NCBI RefSeq assembly: GCF_017355935.1 | Contig: NZ_JAFIQT010000001.1 | Location: 310,001-374,000, forward strand | Reading direction: 5' to 3' | Origin: Telluribacter humicola | Lineage (GTDB): Bacteria; Bacteroidota; Bacteroidia; Cytophagales; Spirosomataceae | Length of the DNA stretch: 64,000 bases | Shown here: piece by piece, positions 1 to 7,573 of the stretch | Position numbering within the stretch: position 1 is the first letter of the stretch | Layout of the letters: the number at the start of each line of letters is the position of its first letter | Notes under the pieces: generated by a model | Seen by the model: the letters and a program-made list of their open reading frames with translations, nothing else | The model's database searches: none | What the model was told of the DNA's origin: nothing | Program-made: the position numbers and the translations under genes

Positions 1-467
1 TCTATGAAATAATCACATTCATAGATAGAGGCTTTTTTATCCCACTGGCGGGTGGATTGCTTCTTGATCTCTATTCCTGTAGTCATAGAGATGTTAAACA
101 CATAATCGTATTTCAGGTAGTAACGCTTTTCGTAAGTACTAGGATGCATAGTCTTTACCAGATCTTCCGAAATCTTGTTTCCTTTCAGGTCGTAGTACAG
201 GTATTTGTTAAAAACGATTAACGAGGCCTTACTACCTTTCTTTACCCGTCCACCTGCTTTATTGATCTGGTTCAGGGTCGCAAAGTAGGGCGTTTCGTAA
301 TTGTCCATTAGCATCAACAACGAATTAACACCGCTGTAAATGTGGCCTGTAAAGTAGTTCTGTGCGGGTTCTACGAATCCCCAAGGCTGCCGCCAGGGCA
401 CAACACCTTTTTCTAATGATGCAACAATACGCTCGGTGATCTGATCAAAAATGACTTCCTTTTTCAT
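1..467 (-). CDS. ArdC-type antirestriction / ssDNA-binding protein, N-terminal part (cut by window edge)
   Basis: The reading frame opens at an ATG at 467 and stays open for 155 codons to the window edge, so only the N-terminal part is present. The start resembles the ArdC N-terminal domain (DUF1738 family): a helix with spacing like ITERIVASLEKG followed by VVPWRQPW, then an aromatic GHIYSGVNSLLL-like segment and an FATLNQINKAGGRVKKGSK segment. ArdC-family proteins bind single-stranded DNA and protect incoming plasmid DNA; the C-terminal half is usually a metallopeptidase-like domain, not visible here. The gene follows the large terminase in the same direction, where a portal gene would normally be expected. 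Domain call is by motif memory; antirestriction activity in this phage is inference. Confidence 0.72.
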   Translation of the reverse strand, partial: MKKEVIFDQITERIVASLEKGVVPWRQPWGFVEPAQNYFTGHIYSGVNSLLMLMDNYETPYFATLNQINKAGGRVKKGSKASLIVFNKYLYYDLKGNKISEDLVKTMHPSTYEKRYYLKYDYVFNISMTTGIEIKKQSTRQWDKKASIYECDYFI

Positions 468-481
468 GATAACTGACTGTT

Positions 482-510
482 TAAGTGATACATTAAGTGA
501 TTGATTTACA
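482..510 (-). promoter_or_regulatory. Recurrent upstream motif, copy near the ArdC-like gene
   Basis: Read on the minus strand this is TGTAAATCAAT followed by two CACTTAA copies, ending about 15 nt before the start at 467. The same arrangement occurs at 24073-24097, 26413-26437 and 32262-32288. A promoter or regulator site is inferred only from recurrence and position. Confidence 0.4.
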
Positions 511-707
511 GTACTAATATACCACTTTCGTTTGAATTTTCAAACGATTCTTGGTAAATAATTACACTTTTTTTGATCTTTTTCTTATTGATTTTCAGGC
601 GTTTGAGCAATCGAAGATGCGAAAAAAGCCTATCCCTCGGAGAGTTGACCCCGACACGCGCTGTCCGTGATCGCAATTGCAGGGGGGGACCCGTCGCGAT
701 ATATGAC

Positions 708-742
708 CCGTGGAACATTGTAATATTGCAATAGTTCCACGG
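708..742. repeat. Hairpin with internal perfect palindrome
   Basis: Arms CCGTGGAAC (708-716) and GTTCCACGG (734-742) are perfectly complementary. The loop region contains the 10-bp perfect palindrome TATTGCAATA (724-733). It lies about 55 nt after the terminase stop. No T-run follows, so a simple terminator is unlikely; a protein-binding or RNA-processing site is possible. Confidence 0.5.
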
Positions 743-794
743 AGCGACAAAAGTCCCTTATAATGCAATCCGAATAAAAAAAGAGTCCCTTATG

Positions 795-2516
795 TTAGGA
801 GGTAAGGATATCCATTGTATCCCCTACTTCCTCCCTTATGTAGCGAGTGAAGCCAACTAAAAGAGTATCCCCTCCGTCAGAGAAGTGGGTTGTTTCACGT
901 TGATCGAGTTCCTTATTCTTTTCGTCTTTCTTGTCCTTAGCAAATCCCTGTTCCTTTTGGGTAGTCCTTGCCATACGCATGGAGGTAAGCAGGTACTCAT
1001 TGTTTCCCCTGTTGATCAGTACCTCAGGAGTAGACTCATCACCACCACGAAGCGCTTTACCCCACAGCTCGAAACGAACTTCCGGTTTCTCAGTATGACC
1101 AATGTATACCATCTCCACATTCCAACCATTGCTTTCAAGAATACGACAGAACTCATCGGCTGGGGATTCATCCAACTGGGAGCTGGTATAGGTAGCCGTA
1201 TGATCATAGTAGTAATACACCTTCTTGGACTTGTGGTACTTGTAGTAATTGCAGAAAGCCCTGGCGCAATCCGCTAATCGCTCCGGATGCTTTACGTACA
1301 TACTGTTAATGATCTTCAGATCCTTCTTCCGCCATTGCTGGCCTATGACAATGGGATTAATGGCAGCATTATAGTCTCCACCAATGTGAAGGGGAGCATT
1401 AGGATTCAGGTCAGCATCTTTTCTGCAGTCATCAAACTTCACCTTCTCCCAATCCACCGAATCCACATAGGCGTAGTCAACGGCATCATAGAGGTGTCCC
1501 TCGCCCAGATCAGGATAGAAAGCACTTTCGGTAAGAAATGGCTCCTTATTCAGGATTGCCGTCATAAAGATGAACGCCGGCAGGATCCGCTTCAGGCGAG
1601 CCAGGTTCTTAGCACCAAACCCTTCCAGGTTGTCCAGCGTACTGGCCAGTGAGTAGTACCTGGCATTAGCGCGGAGCTTATCCCATTGAGCACGGCGACG
1701 GCTTAGCTCACGAAGTACATTGGCTTTCGTAGTGCCCTGGGCAAACACCAGCTTCTTGGTAAGCCGGAATATTTCCATCTGCACCGACAGGATCAACTCA
1801 ATCCGATCGATATCCATTTCATGTTTCTTTTCCAGGATCCATTTAGCCTCTTTTGACGTAGGCATATCCGTAGCCAGCAGGATGCTATGCAATTCCGGAA
1901 CATCCTTCCAGTACCGCTCATCGCCCCGGTTAGCCGGCATCAGCTCATTATCGTACTTCTGCTTATCGAGTAGCTTGGCTTCATCCCCAACGATCCAGTG
2001 CAGCGAGGTACCATTCGCGGAGCCAGGCCTGTCCTGGCTGATCAGACTGGCTACTGATCCGTTTCGGTGGTAGATCGTATGCTCTGATGTCAGAGGCCCC
2101 ACGATAGGCGTGGGGATGTTCAGGCTCTTGGGCGGTTTCTCCCGGATCCAGAAGTCACGACCGCGCTTATAGCCCTGAGCCTCCCAGCCTTTGATCACCG
2201 GTGGAATCGTCCGCTCCAGCAATTGCAGATAAGTACGACCGACAAACCCACCCCGGCTGCGTGGCATCACCTCCATATTCCGCATCGAACGAGGAGCAAT
2301 CCTGCCTTCCGATTTTCCCGTTCCACGCCCCCATACGTCCGTTTCTTCGTTCGCTTCGATCAAAGCAGAGCGTAGCTGGGGCTTATTGTAATGCAAGGTT
2401 TTGACCTGCAATTCATCGGGCACTGATTCCATGGGCATCCCCGATAACAAAGACGCTATCTCCGGATTTTCCAGTAGATAGCGCTGCATCTCTTCAATAC
2501 TATGTACGTCAAGCAT
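795..2516 (-). CDS. terL: Phage terminase large subunit (ATPase-nuclease)
   Basis: TerL is the motor that pumps DNA into the prohead and cuts it. The 573-residue length is in the normal range. A Walker A-like GRGTGKS lies at residues 63-69 and a Walker B-like WIVGDEA at 174-180. The C-terminal half shows the RNase H-like nuclease pattern: HIGGDYNAAINP with Asp381, a YYYYDH segment near 436 and a THFSDGGDT segment near the end. The ATG overlaps the stop of the upstream small-terminase candidate by 8 nt, so translation is probably coupled. Assignment as TerL is confident; the packaging strategy cannot be told from the sequence. Confidence 0.88.
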   Translation of the reverse strand: MLDVHSIEEMQRYLLENPEIASLLSGMPMESVPDELQVKTLHYNKPQLRSALIEANEETDVWGRGTGKSEGRIAPRSMRNMEVMPRSRGGFVGRTYLQLLERTIPPVIKGWEAQGYKRGRDFWIREKPPKSLNIPTPIVGPLTSEHTIYHRNGSVASLISQDRPGSANGTSLHWIVGDEAKLLDKQKYDNELMPANRGDERYWKDVPELHSILLATDMPTSKEAKWILEKKHEMDIDRIELILSVQMEIFRLTKKLVFAQGTTKANVLRELSRRRAQWDKLRANARYYSLASTLDNLEGFGAKNLARLKRILPAFIFMTAILNKEPFLTESAFYPDLGEGHLYDAVDYAYVDSVDWEKVKFDDCRKDADLNPNAPLHIGGDYNAAINPIVIGQQWRKKDLKIINSMYVKHPERLADCARAFCNYYKYHKSKKVYYYYDHTATYTSSQLDESPADEFCRILESNGWNVEMVYIGHTEKPEVRFELWGKALRGGDESTPEVLINRGNNEYLLTSMRMARTTQKEQGFAKDKKDEKNKELDQRETTHFSDGGDTLLVGFTRYIREEVGDTMDILTS

Positions 2517-3078
2517 TTTCTTCCGTTTTTACATCCTCCCAGTCAATGTCTTCATAACCAGCCTCCTGCTTGGCATCGGCATCCAGCGCGGCATCAATTA
2601 GCTTATCCAGATCAGCCTTCGGCAACTCCTTCGCTCCGATCAGTGCCGGATTAAAGTTCAGGACATTAATGGTGAGTGATGGCGGCTCCTGATTGCCCAG
2701 GTCTTTATCAAAGCCGAAGATGGAGATCAGGTTTTTTTGCGCGGCCGCCCGGGCTTTGTGGTCGCCTTTCTTACGGGCTGCCTGAATAGTCGCCTTGATA
2801 TCATGGATCAGCCAGGACTTCTCAAAGTCCCGGTCCACAGGATCCAGAAAGGGGAACAGCCGTTTGGCATCCACTACATCCAACCGGGCCGCTGATACGG
2901 TGATCTGGAACTTCTTCGCGATGGATTTACAGATCTGCTGGGTATTCATGTGTTCTACCCCATACAGCAGCTCCCTCGCATGATTCAGCCGTTGGTACCG
3001 GGCTTCCAGAGTGGCAGGCAACTCCTGACCTTTACGGAGGCATTCAAATATTTTATCTACATCAGTAAGTTTTCCCAT
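2509..3078 (-). CDS. Probable small-terminase-like DNA-packaging protein
   Basis: A 189-residue protein directly upstream of and overlapping terL. The central part (about residues 38-75) reads as a helix-turn-helix: MNTQQICKSIAKKF followed by a turn and SAARLDVVDAKRLF. A long charged helix and an acidic C-terminus (GYEDIDWEDVKTEE) follow, as in small terminase subunits, which recognise the packaging site and hand the DNA to TerL. The neighbour upstream (3062-3370) also looks TerS-like, so which one is the true small subunit is unresolved; they may act together. Confidence 0.6.
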   Translation of the reverse strand: MGKLTDVDKIFECLRKGQELPATLEARYQRLNHARELLYGVEHMNTQQICKSIAKKFQITVSAARLDVVDAKRLFPFLDPVDRDFEKSWLIHDIKATIQAARKKGDHKARAAAQKNLISIFGFDKDLGNQEPPSLTINVLNFNPALIGAKELPKADLDKLIDAALDADAKQEAGYEDIDWEDVKTEENA

Positions 3079-3370
3079 ACCGACCCGTATTGATTTCTTC
3101 GTGATAATCCTGTTCCTCCATCATTTTCAGAACCAGGTTCTGGGCTGGGCTGCTGCCCTGGATGGCCAGATTTTTAATGGTTTTCCGAACCGAAGCCCGG
3201 GCTTTCAGCTTCCCGCGCAGGTAAGCCAGGTTAGCCGATGATTGCTCCGTAGCAATCTCTTCCAGGAGTTGATCCACATCCAGCCCGGTAATGATGGCTA
3301 TGTCCTGGGGGCTGAAAAACAGCGAAGCCAGCTCCGAAATTTCTTCCAGTTGTGACTCAGTGAGTGTCAT
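3062..3370 (-). CDS. Small HTH protein, second terminase-small-subunit candidate
   Basis: I prefer the ATG at 3370 (102 residues), because it overlaps the preceding stop as ATGA; a longer frame begins at 3406. Residues 1-35 form an HTH-like pattern (LTESQLEEISELASLFF then PQDIAIITGLD), followed by an AYLRGKLKARASVRKTI segment and NLAIQGSSPAQNLVLK. The RGK..A...R..I...A..GS..A pattern resembles C-terminal segments of phage small terminases. It overlaps the next gene by 17 nt. Function inferred from pattern and position. Confidence 0.55.
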   Translation of the reverse strand: MTLTESQLEEISELASLFFSPQDIAIITGLDVDQLLEEIATEQSSANLAYLRGKLKARASVRKTIKNLAIQGSSPAQNLVLKMMEEQDYHEEINTGRYGKTY

Positions 3371-3957
3371 GAGCGTTGTGCTTGGTTGATTTCGTCGATG
3401 ATCCATGACCGATGGAAGGCTGCTATCTCCCGGCTCTCCGTGATCACGCCGCTCTCTATCCTCGGATTGTTGGTATAGTTAGCGGATCCATTGATGGTAA
3501 TGTGCCAGGCCTCATTCTCGATCACCGTCACCTTAGCGTGGCACACCGCCAGGCCAATCCGGGCAATGTTATGCTGAGCGTAGTAGTACACATCTTCATT
3601 CCGGATCTGCACCCGCACGTCAAAGAGGGCCGACAGACTCCGGATCAGCCCCTGCTCCATACCAGCCACCAGCATCTGAACCGGCTCCTGGGTAATCGTC
3701 CAGGTCGCCAGCGCCACATCGGCCGGACCAGTCAGTTCCAGAACCCTGAACAGCAGATCGTGCATCGACCACAGGCCCCGTGACAGGTAGTGCAGACTTT
3801 TGCCTGGTTGCAGCTGTTGCACGGCTATCTGCAGACTTTCCCGGTTATCCAGCGCCAGTACTTCCATCTGTTCTGATCCGCAGGGCAACATCAGGCCGCG
3901 CGGCCGTGAGAGCTCCTGGGGGCTATCGTCCAGTTCTTTCAAATCAAACAATCCCAT
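3367..3957 (-). CDS. Phospholipase D-like (HKD-motif) protein in the packaging module
   Basis: A 196-residue protein. Residues 139-160 hold a single HKD-like half-site: CHAKVTVIENE with His140 and Lys142, then HITINGSANYTNN with the Gly-Ser-x-Asn signature at 157-160. The PLD superfamily includes nucleases (Nuc, BfiL type) that work as dimers of such half-sites, as well as lipases. Residues 41-115 resemble the inactive N-terminal half of the fold. It overlaps both neighbours (14 nt upstream, 4 nt downstream), so it is co-translated with the terminase genes. A role as a DNA-processing nuclease in packaging is inference; a PLD-like protein here is unusual. Confidence 0.65.
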   Translation of the reverse strand: MGLFDLKELDDSPQELSRPRGLMLPCGSEQMEVLALDNRESLQIAVQQLQPGKSLHYLSRGLWSMHDLLFRVLELTGPADVALATWTITQEPVQMLVAGMEQGLIRSLSALFDVRVQIRNEDVYYYAQHNIARIGLAVCHAKVTVIENEAWHITINGSANYTNNPRIESGVITESREIAAFHRSWIIDEINQAQRS

Positions 3958-4531
3958 GCGCCTGCAGCTTTTGTTCTACCTGGAACAGCTCATTCTGGTA
4001 CTCCTGCAATTTATCCGGACGGGACCTGTATCGGCTCACGTAGGTACGCAGCGTCAGCCGGCGCTTCATCAGCCACTCCACCGAATCCTGGGCAAAATCC
4101 GTCTTCTCGGGCAGATGCCCTACCTGCCGGAAGAATCGCTCTTCCGCGTAGATCTCGTCCAGCTGATCATTAATGGCCAGGATTTCAAAGGCCGCGGCTT
4201 TCATCTGCTCGGCCGGGGCCTTCTGCCCATCATACACCCGCAGACGCTCTTTCAGCGCCGATCGCTCATCCATCAGCCGCCTGGCTACTTCCAGCTTATT
4301 GGTCAGTTCTGTCGGCATGCTGTCCAGTACGGCCTGCTCCTGTACCTGGTACTGGTCCAGTAGCTTGGTCAGCTCCTCGGTGAGCTTCTTCCGGTTGTAG
4401 TCGTCTTCCGATGACCGGAACAGCTTTTTCAGAAAGGCGCTGCTCCCGTACGTTTCGTACAATTGCACCCCCGGCCAGTACTGCGGCTTTTCGAGCCAGG
4501 CGGTGAGTTCAGTAAGTAAAGTTTTTTGCAT
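3944..4531 (-). CDS. Phage protein of unknown function, coiled-coil
   Basis: Not recognised. The 195-residue product is charged and largely helical, with coiled-coil character at about residues 45-90 and 100-135 (many E, L, K and R in heptad-like order) and no signal peptide or membrane segment. The C-terminal part is basic (TLRTYVSRYRSRPDK). It overlaps the PLD-like gene by 14 nt. A structural, connector or packaging accessory role is suggested only by position. Confidence 0.55.
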   Translation of the reverse strand: MQKTLLTELTAWLEKPQYWPGVQLYETYGSSAFLKKLFRSSEDDYNRKKLTEELTKLLDQYQVQEQAVLDSMPTELTNKLEVARRLMDERSALKERLRVYDGQKAPAEQMKAAAFEILAINDQLDEIYAEERFFRQVGHLPEKTDFAQDSVEWLMKRRLTLRTYVSRYRSRPDKLQEYQNELFQVEQKLQAHGIV

Positions 4532-4535
4532 AGGG

Positions 4536-4775
4536 TCAGTTCATAAGGAGTACGGCACCTAGTACCCATAATTCCCTTTCGTCAACAGGGAAGTACTGCG
4601 CACCTTCCGGCCATTCTATTTCTTCTATCAGTTCGGCCACGCCACCGGGACAACCAGATATTTTATGTACCTCTTTGGCGGTTTTGTAGTCCTTGGCGCA
4701 TATTTGAAGCGGATGCCATATAGGCCACGTTTTGCCATCCTCTATTTCAGTACCAAGCATTATCGAGTGTTGCAT
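4536..4775 (-). CDS. Small phage protein of unknown function
   Basis: Not recognised. 79 residues with an aromatic, acidic middle (EEIEWPEGAQYFPVDERELW) and a hydrophobic end. It starts 4 nt before the next gene, so it reads as part of the same operon. No motif. Confidence 0.45.
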   Translation of the reverse strand: MQHSIMLGTEIEDGKTWPIWHPLQICAKDYKTAKEVHKISGCPGGVAELIEEIEWPEGAQYFPVDERELWVLGAVLLMN

Positions 4776-4791
4776 AGCTAATGAATCATGT

Positions 4792-4860
4792 GTTAGACGA
4801 ACGTAGCTGAATTCAGACCAGGTTAGACGAACCTAGACCAGTTTAGACGAACCTAGACCA
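4792..4860. repeat. Short tandem repeat, unit about 20 bp
   Basis: Two adjacent copies of (G/T)TTAGACGAACCTAGACCA occupy 4821-4860. A diverged copy interrupted by an insertion (GTTAGACGAACGTAG...TTCAGACCA) occupies 4792-4820. They lie between the terminator at 4866-4896 and the gene starting at 4775, i.e. in its 5' untranslated or promoter region. A regulator or packaging (pac) site is possible. Confidence 0.65.
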
Positions 4861-4865
4861 GGTAG

Positions 4866-4896
4866 AAAAATAGCCGGAAAGGTCCCGGCTATTTTT
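4866..4896 (-). terminator. Intrinsic terminator
   Basis: A 12-bp perfect stem (AAAAATAGCCGG / CCGGCTATTTTT) with a 7-nt loop. It has T-runs on both strands and so can act both ways. It sits 22 nt after the stop of the gene at 4918 and separates the capsid-side genes from the terminase-side genes. Confidence 0.75.
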
Positions 4897-4917
4897 AACA
4901 TGTTAACTAAATCGATC

Positions 4918-5142
4918 CTATTCACTTTCAGTGAGGTAAGGAAAGGCTTCCGGGAATTGACGCAGATAGGTGAGTTCCTGTTCGGACAGGTTCGCCACAT
5001 CGTACCTTTCTCCTCTGAACACCACGGGCATCCGGTCCAGCGTTTGTAATCCTTTCACCGCGTAGCGAGTGCCGGTCTCCTGACCATCCTGCCCCGTGGG
5101 TGTTACCATGGAAGCCTTTCTTTTTTTTTGCTTAGCCATCAT
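4918..5142 (-). CDS. Small phage protein of unknown function
   Basis: Not recognised. About 74 residues from the ATG at 5142 (another ATG at 5139). The N-terminus is strongly basic (KQKKRK) and the remainder acidic, with an ELTYLRQFPEAFPYL segment. A capsid-module accessory by position, between a probable virion protein and the terminator at 4866-4896. Confidence 0.45.
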   Translation of the reverse strand: MMAKQKKRKASMVTPTGQDGQETGTRYAVKGLQTLDRMPVVFRGERYDVANLSEQELTYLRQFPEAFPYLTESE

Positions 5143-5178
5143 CAATACCGATTAGCCATCATTACTAAGACATCATCA

Positions 5179-5718
5179 TTAAGCCGCTGGCGTGGTCGGT
5201 ACCACCGCGTCGTAGATCAGCTTATGAGGCATGTAAGCCGACACCTCACACTCGTAGCCTTTCACGCCATCGTTAGTAGACGATTTTTTCGCCATCTTGA
5301 TCGTGGCAGGGAAGCCCTCCGTCCCAATCTGGTTCAGCAAGCCATCCGCATCCGGGATCAGGAAAATGTACTTGCTCTGACGCACCTTGTTGGCGAAGTA
5401 GTTCAGCTTCGTCGTATCACCCGGGATGAAGAGCTTCCCTGTCACCTTAAAGCCGCCGCCATCTTCCGATCCCAGCGGTTCGTAGTCGAGTTCCCCCTTG
5501 TTCACCTCCGTATAGATCTGGTGCATCTTCTTCCCCGTCTTCATCACGTGCGGAGTCGCGATCACGTATTCTTCCAGCGGATCTACCGGAGCCGAAGCCG
5601 GCTTGGCGATGGTCAGGAAGTCCGGCAGGGAGCCGTACCAGCCAATCTGCTGGGTACCGCCCATATTAAGCGCGTTATCGTCCCAATCGGGTTTCAAGTC
5701 TTGATAGGTAGCAGCCAT
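5179..5718 (-). CDS. Putative virion structural protein (tail-tube-like or head-associated)
   Basis: A 179-residue soluble protein rich in beta-prone segments (GGGFKVTGKLFIPGD, SKYIFLIPDAD, YECEVSAYMPHKLI), with no signal peptide or cysteine cluster. The composition and its place three genes after the capsid protein suit a tail-tube or head-decoration protein. I do not recognise a specific family. It is followed by a gene with matching direction and short gaps. Confidence 0.45.
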   Translation of the reverse strand: MAATYQDLKPDWDDNALNMGGTQQIGWYGSLPDFLTIAKPASAPVDPLEEYVIATPHVMKTGKKMHQIYTEVNKGELDYEPLGSEDGGGFKVTGKLFIPGDTTKLNYFANKVRQSKYIFLIPDADGLLNQIGTEGFPATIKMAKKSSTNDGVKGYECEVSAYMPHKLIYDAVVPTTPAA

Positions 5719-5763
5719 GTGCTAAGTGTATTTTAGAATGAAAAAATAATAACAACCAGGTAC

Positions 5764-6294
5764 CTATTCTACCTCGCGTAGCGCGCCGCTGCCCGAAGCC
5801 ACCAGTTCCGCCAGAAGCGCCTCGTCTTCAGCCAGTACGTCTTCAGTCACCAGGCGACCGCCGAAGGTCACCGGGAAGGCGAGCGTGTACTTCCGGTCAC
5901 CAGCCTTCAGTACCTTTTTACCCTTGACGATTTCGGCACCTTTCTGGGATTGTACTTCGGCCACTTTGCCTTTTAGGTCAGCGATTACTTCTGCCGCTAC
6001 GTCTAGCTCCTGCTTTACAGTGTCCAGTTCGTCTCTTAGCGAAGACACTTCCTTGGTTAGCGCGCTCCTTTGTTCAAGGAGAACCTTGGCTTCGTCTTGA
6101 AGCGACTCAATCAAGGCTTGTGTTCCGTCAGGCTGTTTCAGTTGAGCTTCTAAACTGAGCACCAGCTGAGCCTGCTCATCCATCAGCCTGGATAGCTCCG
6201 CAATCTGGGCATCCTTTTGGGCCAGCAGTGCCGCCTGGGCCTGCTCGCCGGTCTGTTCCTGAGTACCCTCAGGAGCGGTAGTATTTTTCGCCAT
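5764..6294 (-). CDS. Coiled-coil phage protein between capsid and putative tail genes
   Basis: Not recognised. Residues 20-115 are a long coiled coil with heptads of A, L and E. Residues 120-176 form a small globular end (KGKKVLKAGDRKYTL, FPVTFGGRLVTEDVLAED). The N-terminus is low-complexity (E, Q, A). It starts about 85 nt after the capsid gene, following a hairpin. Could be a head-tail or decoration protein; function unknown. Confidence 0.5.
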   Translation of the reverse strand: MAKNTTAPEGTQEQTGEQAQAALLAQKDAQIAELSRLMDEQAQLVLSLEAQLKQPDGTQALIESLQDEAKVLLEQRSALTKEVSSLRDELDTVKQELDVAAEVIADLKGKVAEVQSQKGAEIVKGKKVLKAGDRKYTLAFPVTFGGRLVTEDVLAEDEALLAELVASGSGALREVE

Positions 6295-6331
6295 GTCAAA
6301 TGGAAAATTTAATGAAGAGAATGGGTAAAGA

Positions 6332-6359
6332 GCGAACCCTACCGACCGGCAGGGTTCGC
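6332..6359 (-). other. Stem-loop after the capsid gene stop
   Basis: GCGAACCCT (6332-6340) pairs with AGGGTTCGC (6351-6359) around a 10-nt loop, starting 20 nt after the capsid-gene stop. No strong T-run follows, so it may stabilise the capsid mRNA 3' end or attenuate transcription rather than terminate fully. Confidence 0.5.
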
Positions 6360-6379
6360 GCGGCAGTAGCTTACCTGGC

Positions 6380-7480
6380 TTAGTTCTGGTCGTTCACGAA
6401 CAGTACCGACAGATCCTGCACCTGGAACGCCAGGATCATTTTCAGAATCGTCTTATAGCCGTGCAGTGTCTCCACCATTTTGCCGATCGAGTTGAAGTCG
6501 CTCAGCTGGTTGGTACCCATCACCAGGTTATCCTTTATTGTAGCGATGATCAGTTGGCTTTCACCCATCCAAGAGCAGGCCTTGATCACCCCTTTGCCGT
6601 TGGAGTCAATGATCTGATTACGCAGTTCCTTCACTTCGGCTTCGGTGTAGTAGGTACCATCGTTCTTCACCTGACGCAGCGCCTTAACACGTTTGTTGAA
6701 TACCGAGTGAGACACATAGAATGTCACACCGACTTTCTTCACCTTTTCCGGAATCGCATCCCACATCGAGCCGTCGATTACCGTCAGCGCGTTGGTGTTG
6801 GTAATAGCACCGGTATTGATCACGTTGCCGGCCAGGTTACCTGCGGTACGCTCCTCTTTAACAATGGTACAGATACCCTTCACTACACAACGAGCGTTCG
6901 CATTCTCCCACTTCGCCGGATGAGTAGTCGGACTCTGCGCCGCCGTAGTGGCCGAGATACACTCAAAAAACTCTTCGCCATCCGTAGCACTGCGCGTAAA
7001 CTTCACGATCTCACCTACTGTATAGGTATCGGCCGCGTCGAACGCCGCGATATCATCCGGATCGAATGAATCACCCACGTTTAGCTCGATCTCTTCGGCC
7101 AGGGCTTTACCCTGCTCTTCCCAGAAGTACTGCGAAAATCCCTGTGGGTACTCCTTCGCGTTCGGGTCGAGCTGCTCCGACAGGAAGGTTTGACGCAGTT
7201 CCTCAGGGATCACCTTCAGGATCTTCATACCCGTCTTGGGCGTAATGGTCCGGCTCGAAAATTTCCCCTGCTCGCGGGTAGTATCTTCTACCGAAGTATC
7301 AATGGGCCGCAAGCCTTTGTTGGCCACATAGCGCCACAGTTTACGCGGAGCCGTCAGGTTCCGGATCACGTACATATCATCAGCCACACTCAGCTGCTCC
7401 GTGATCGCACGGATGATGGAGGGCGCATACTGTCCAGAGTAGTTCTGGATAGCGGTGATGTCATTCACAGGTTGTAACAT
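6380..7480 (-). CDS. Major capsid protein with a small inserted domain
   Basis: 366 residues, encoded directly downstream of the protease-scaffold gene as expected for HK97-fold major capsid proteins. The N-terminal part (RAITEQLSVADDMYVIRNLT, PEELRQTFLSEQ) and C-terminal part (MLAFQVQDLSVLFVNDQN preceded by FYVSHSVFNKRVKALRQVKND) match capsid patterns of Bacteroidota prophages as far as I can judge. Residues about 141-197 look like an insertion: YTVGEIVKF, an FFECISATTA segment and SPTTHPAKWEN resemble the small carbohydrate-binding modules (CBM5/12, ChtBD3) found on phage surfaces. A stem-loop follows the stop. Capsid call moderately confident; the insertion's sugar binding is inference. 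Confidence 0.75.
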   Translation of the reverse strand: MLQPVNDITAIQNYSGQYAPSIIRAITEQLSVADDMYVIRNLTAPRKLWRYVANKGLRPIDTSVEDTTREQGKFSSRTITPKTGMKILKVIPEELRQTFLSEQLDPNAKEYPQGFSQYFWEEQGKALAEEIELNVGDSFDPDDIAAFDAADTYTVGEIVKFTRSATDGEEFFECISATTAAQSPTTHPAKWENANARCVVKGICTIVKEERTAGNLAGNVINTGAITNTNALTVIDGSMWDAIPEKVKKVGVTFYVSHSVFNKRVKALRQVKNDGTYYTEAEVKELRNQIIDSNGKGVIKACSWMGESQLIIATIKDNLVMGTNQLSDFNSIGKMVETLHGYKTILKMILAFQVQDLSVLFVNDQN

Positions 7481-7522
7481 CGCAGATAGTTATTAATATG
7501 GGTTTGTTGTACTTCGTTAAAA

Positions 7523-7542
7523 GCAGGGGACATAGCCCCTGC
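7523..7542 (-). other. Stem-loop after the protease-scaffold gene
   Basis: GCAGGGG (7523-7529) and CCCCTGC (7536-7542) form a 7-bp stem with a 6-nt loop between the protease-scaffold stop and the capsid start. It belongs to the general pattern of stop-proximal hairpins in this operon. Confidence 0.4.
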
Positions 7543-7573
7543 GGATTGTCAGGTAGGGAGGGCTACGCAGGTA

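Larger units (their letters stand above)
468..794. other. Intergenic stretch between terminase and ArdC-like gene
   Basis: This 327-bp gap holds no convincing gene. It contains a hairpin (708-742), two copies of AGTCCCTTAT (about 751-790), and close to the ArdC-like start the motif TTGATTTACA with two TTAAGTGAT copies (482-510), which recurs upstream of three other phage genes. A 70-codon minus-strand frame inside it has atypical composition and runs through the hairpin, so I do not call it. Confidence 0.5.

Noticed and set aside
506-718. 70-codon minus-strand frame between the terminase and ArdC-like genes
   Set aside because: It begins inside a hairpin, has atypical composition (Arg- then Lys-rich) and no start context; likely chance.
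885-1277. Long plus-strand frames opposite terL
   Set aside because: They lie antisense to a well-supported terminase gene and have no family pattern; mirror frames of coding DNA.
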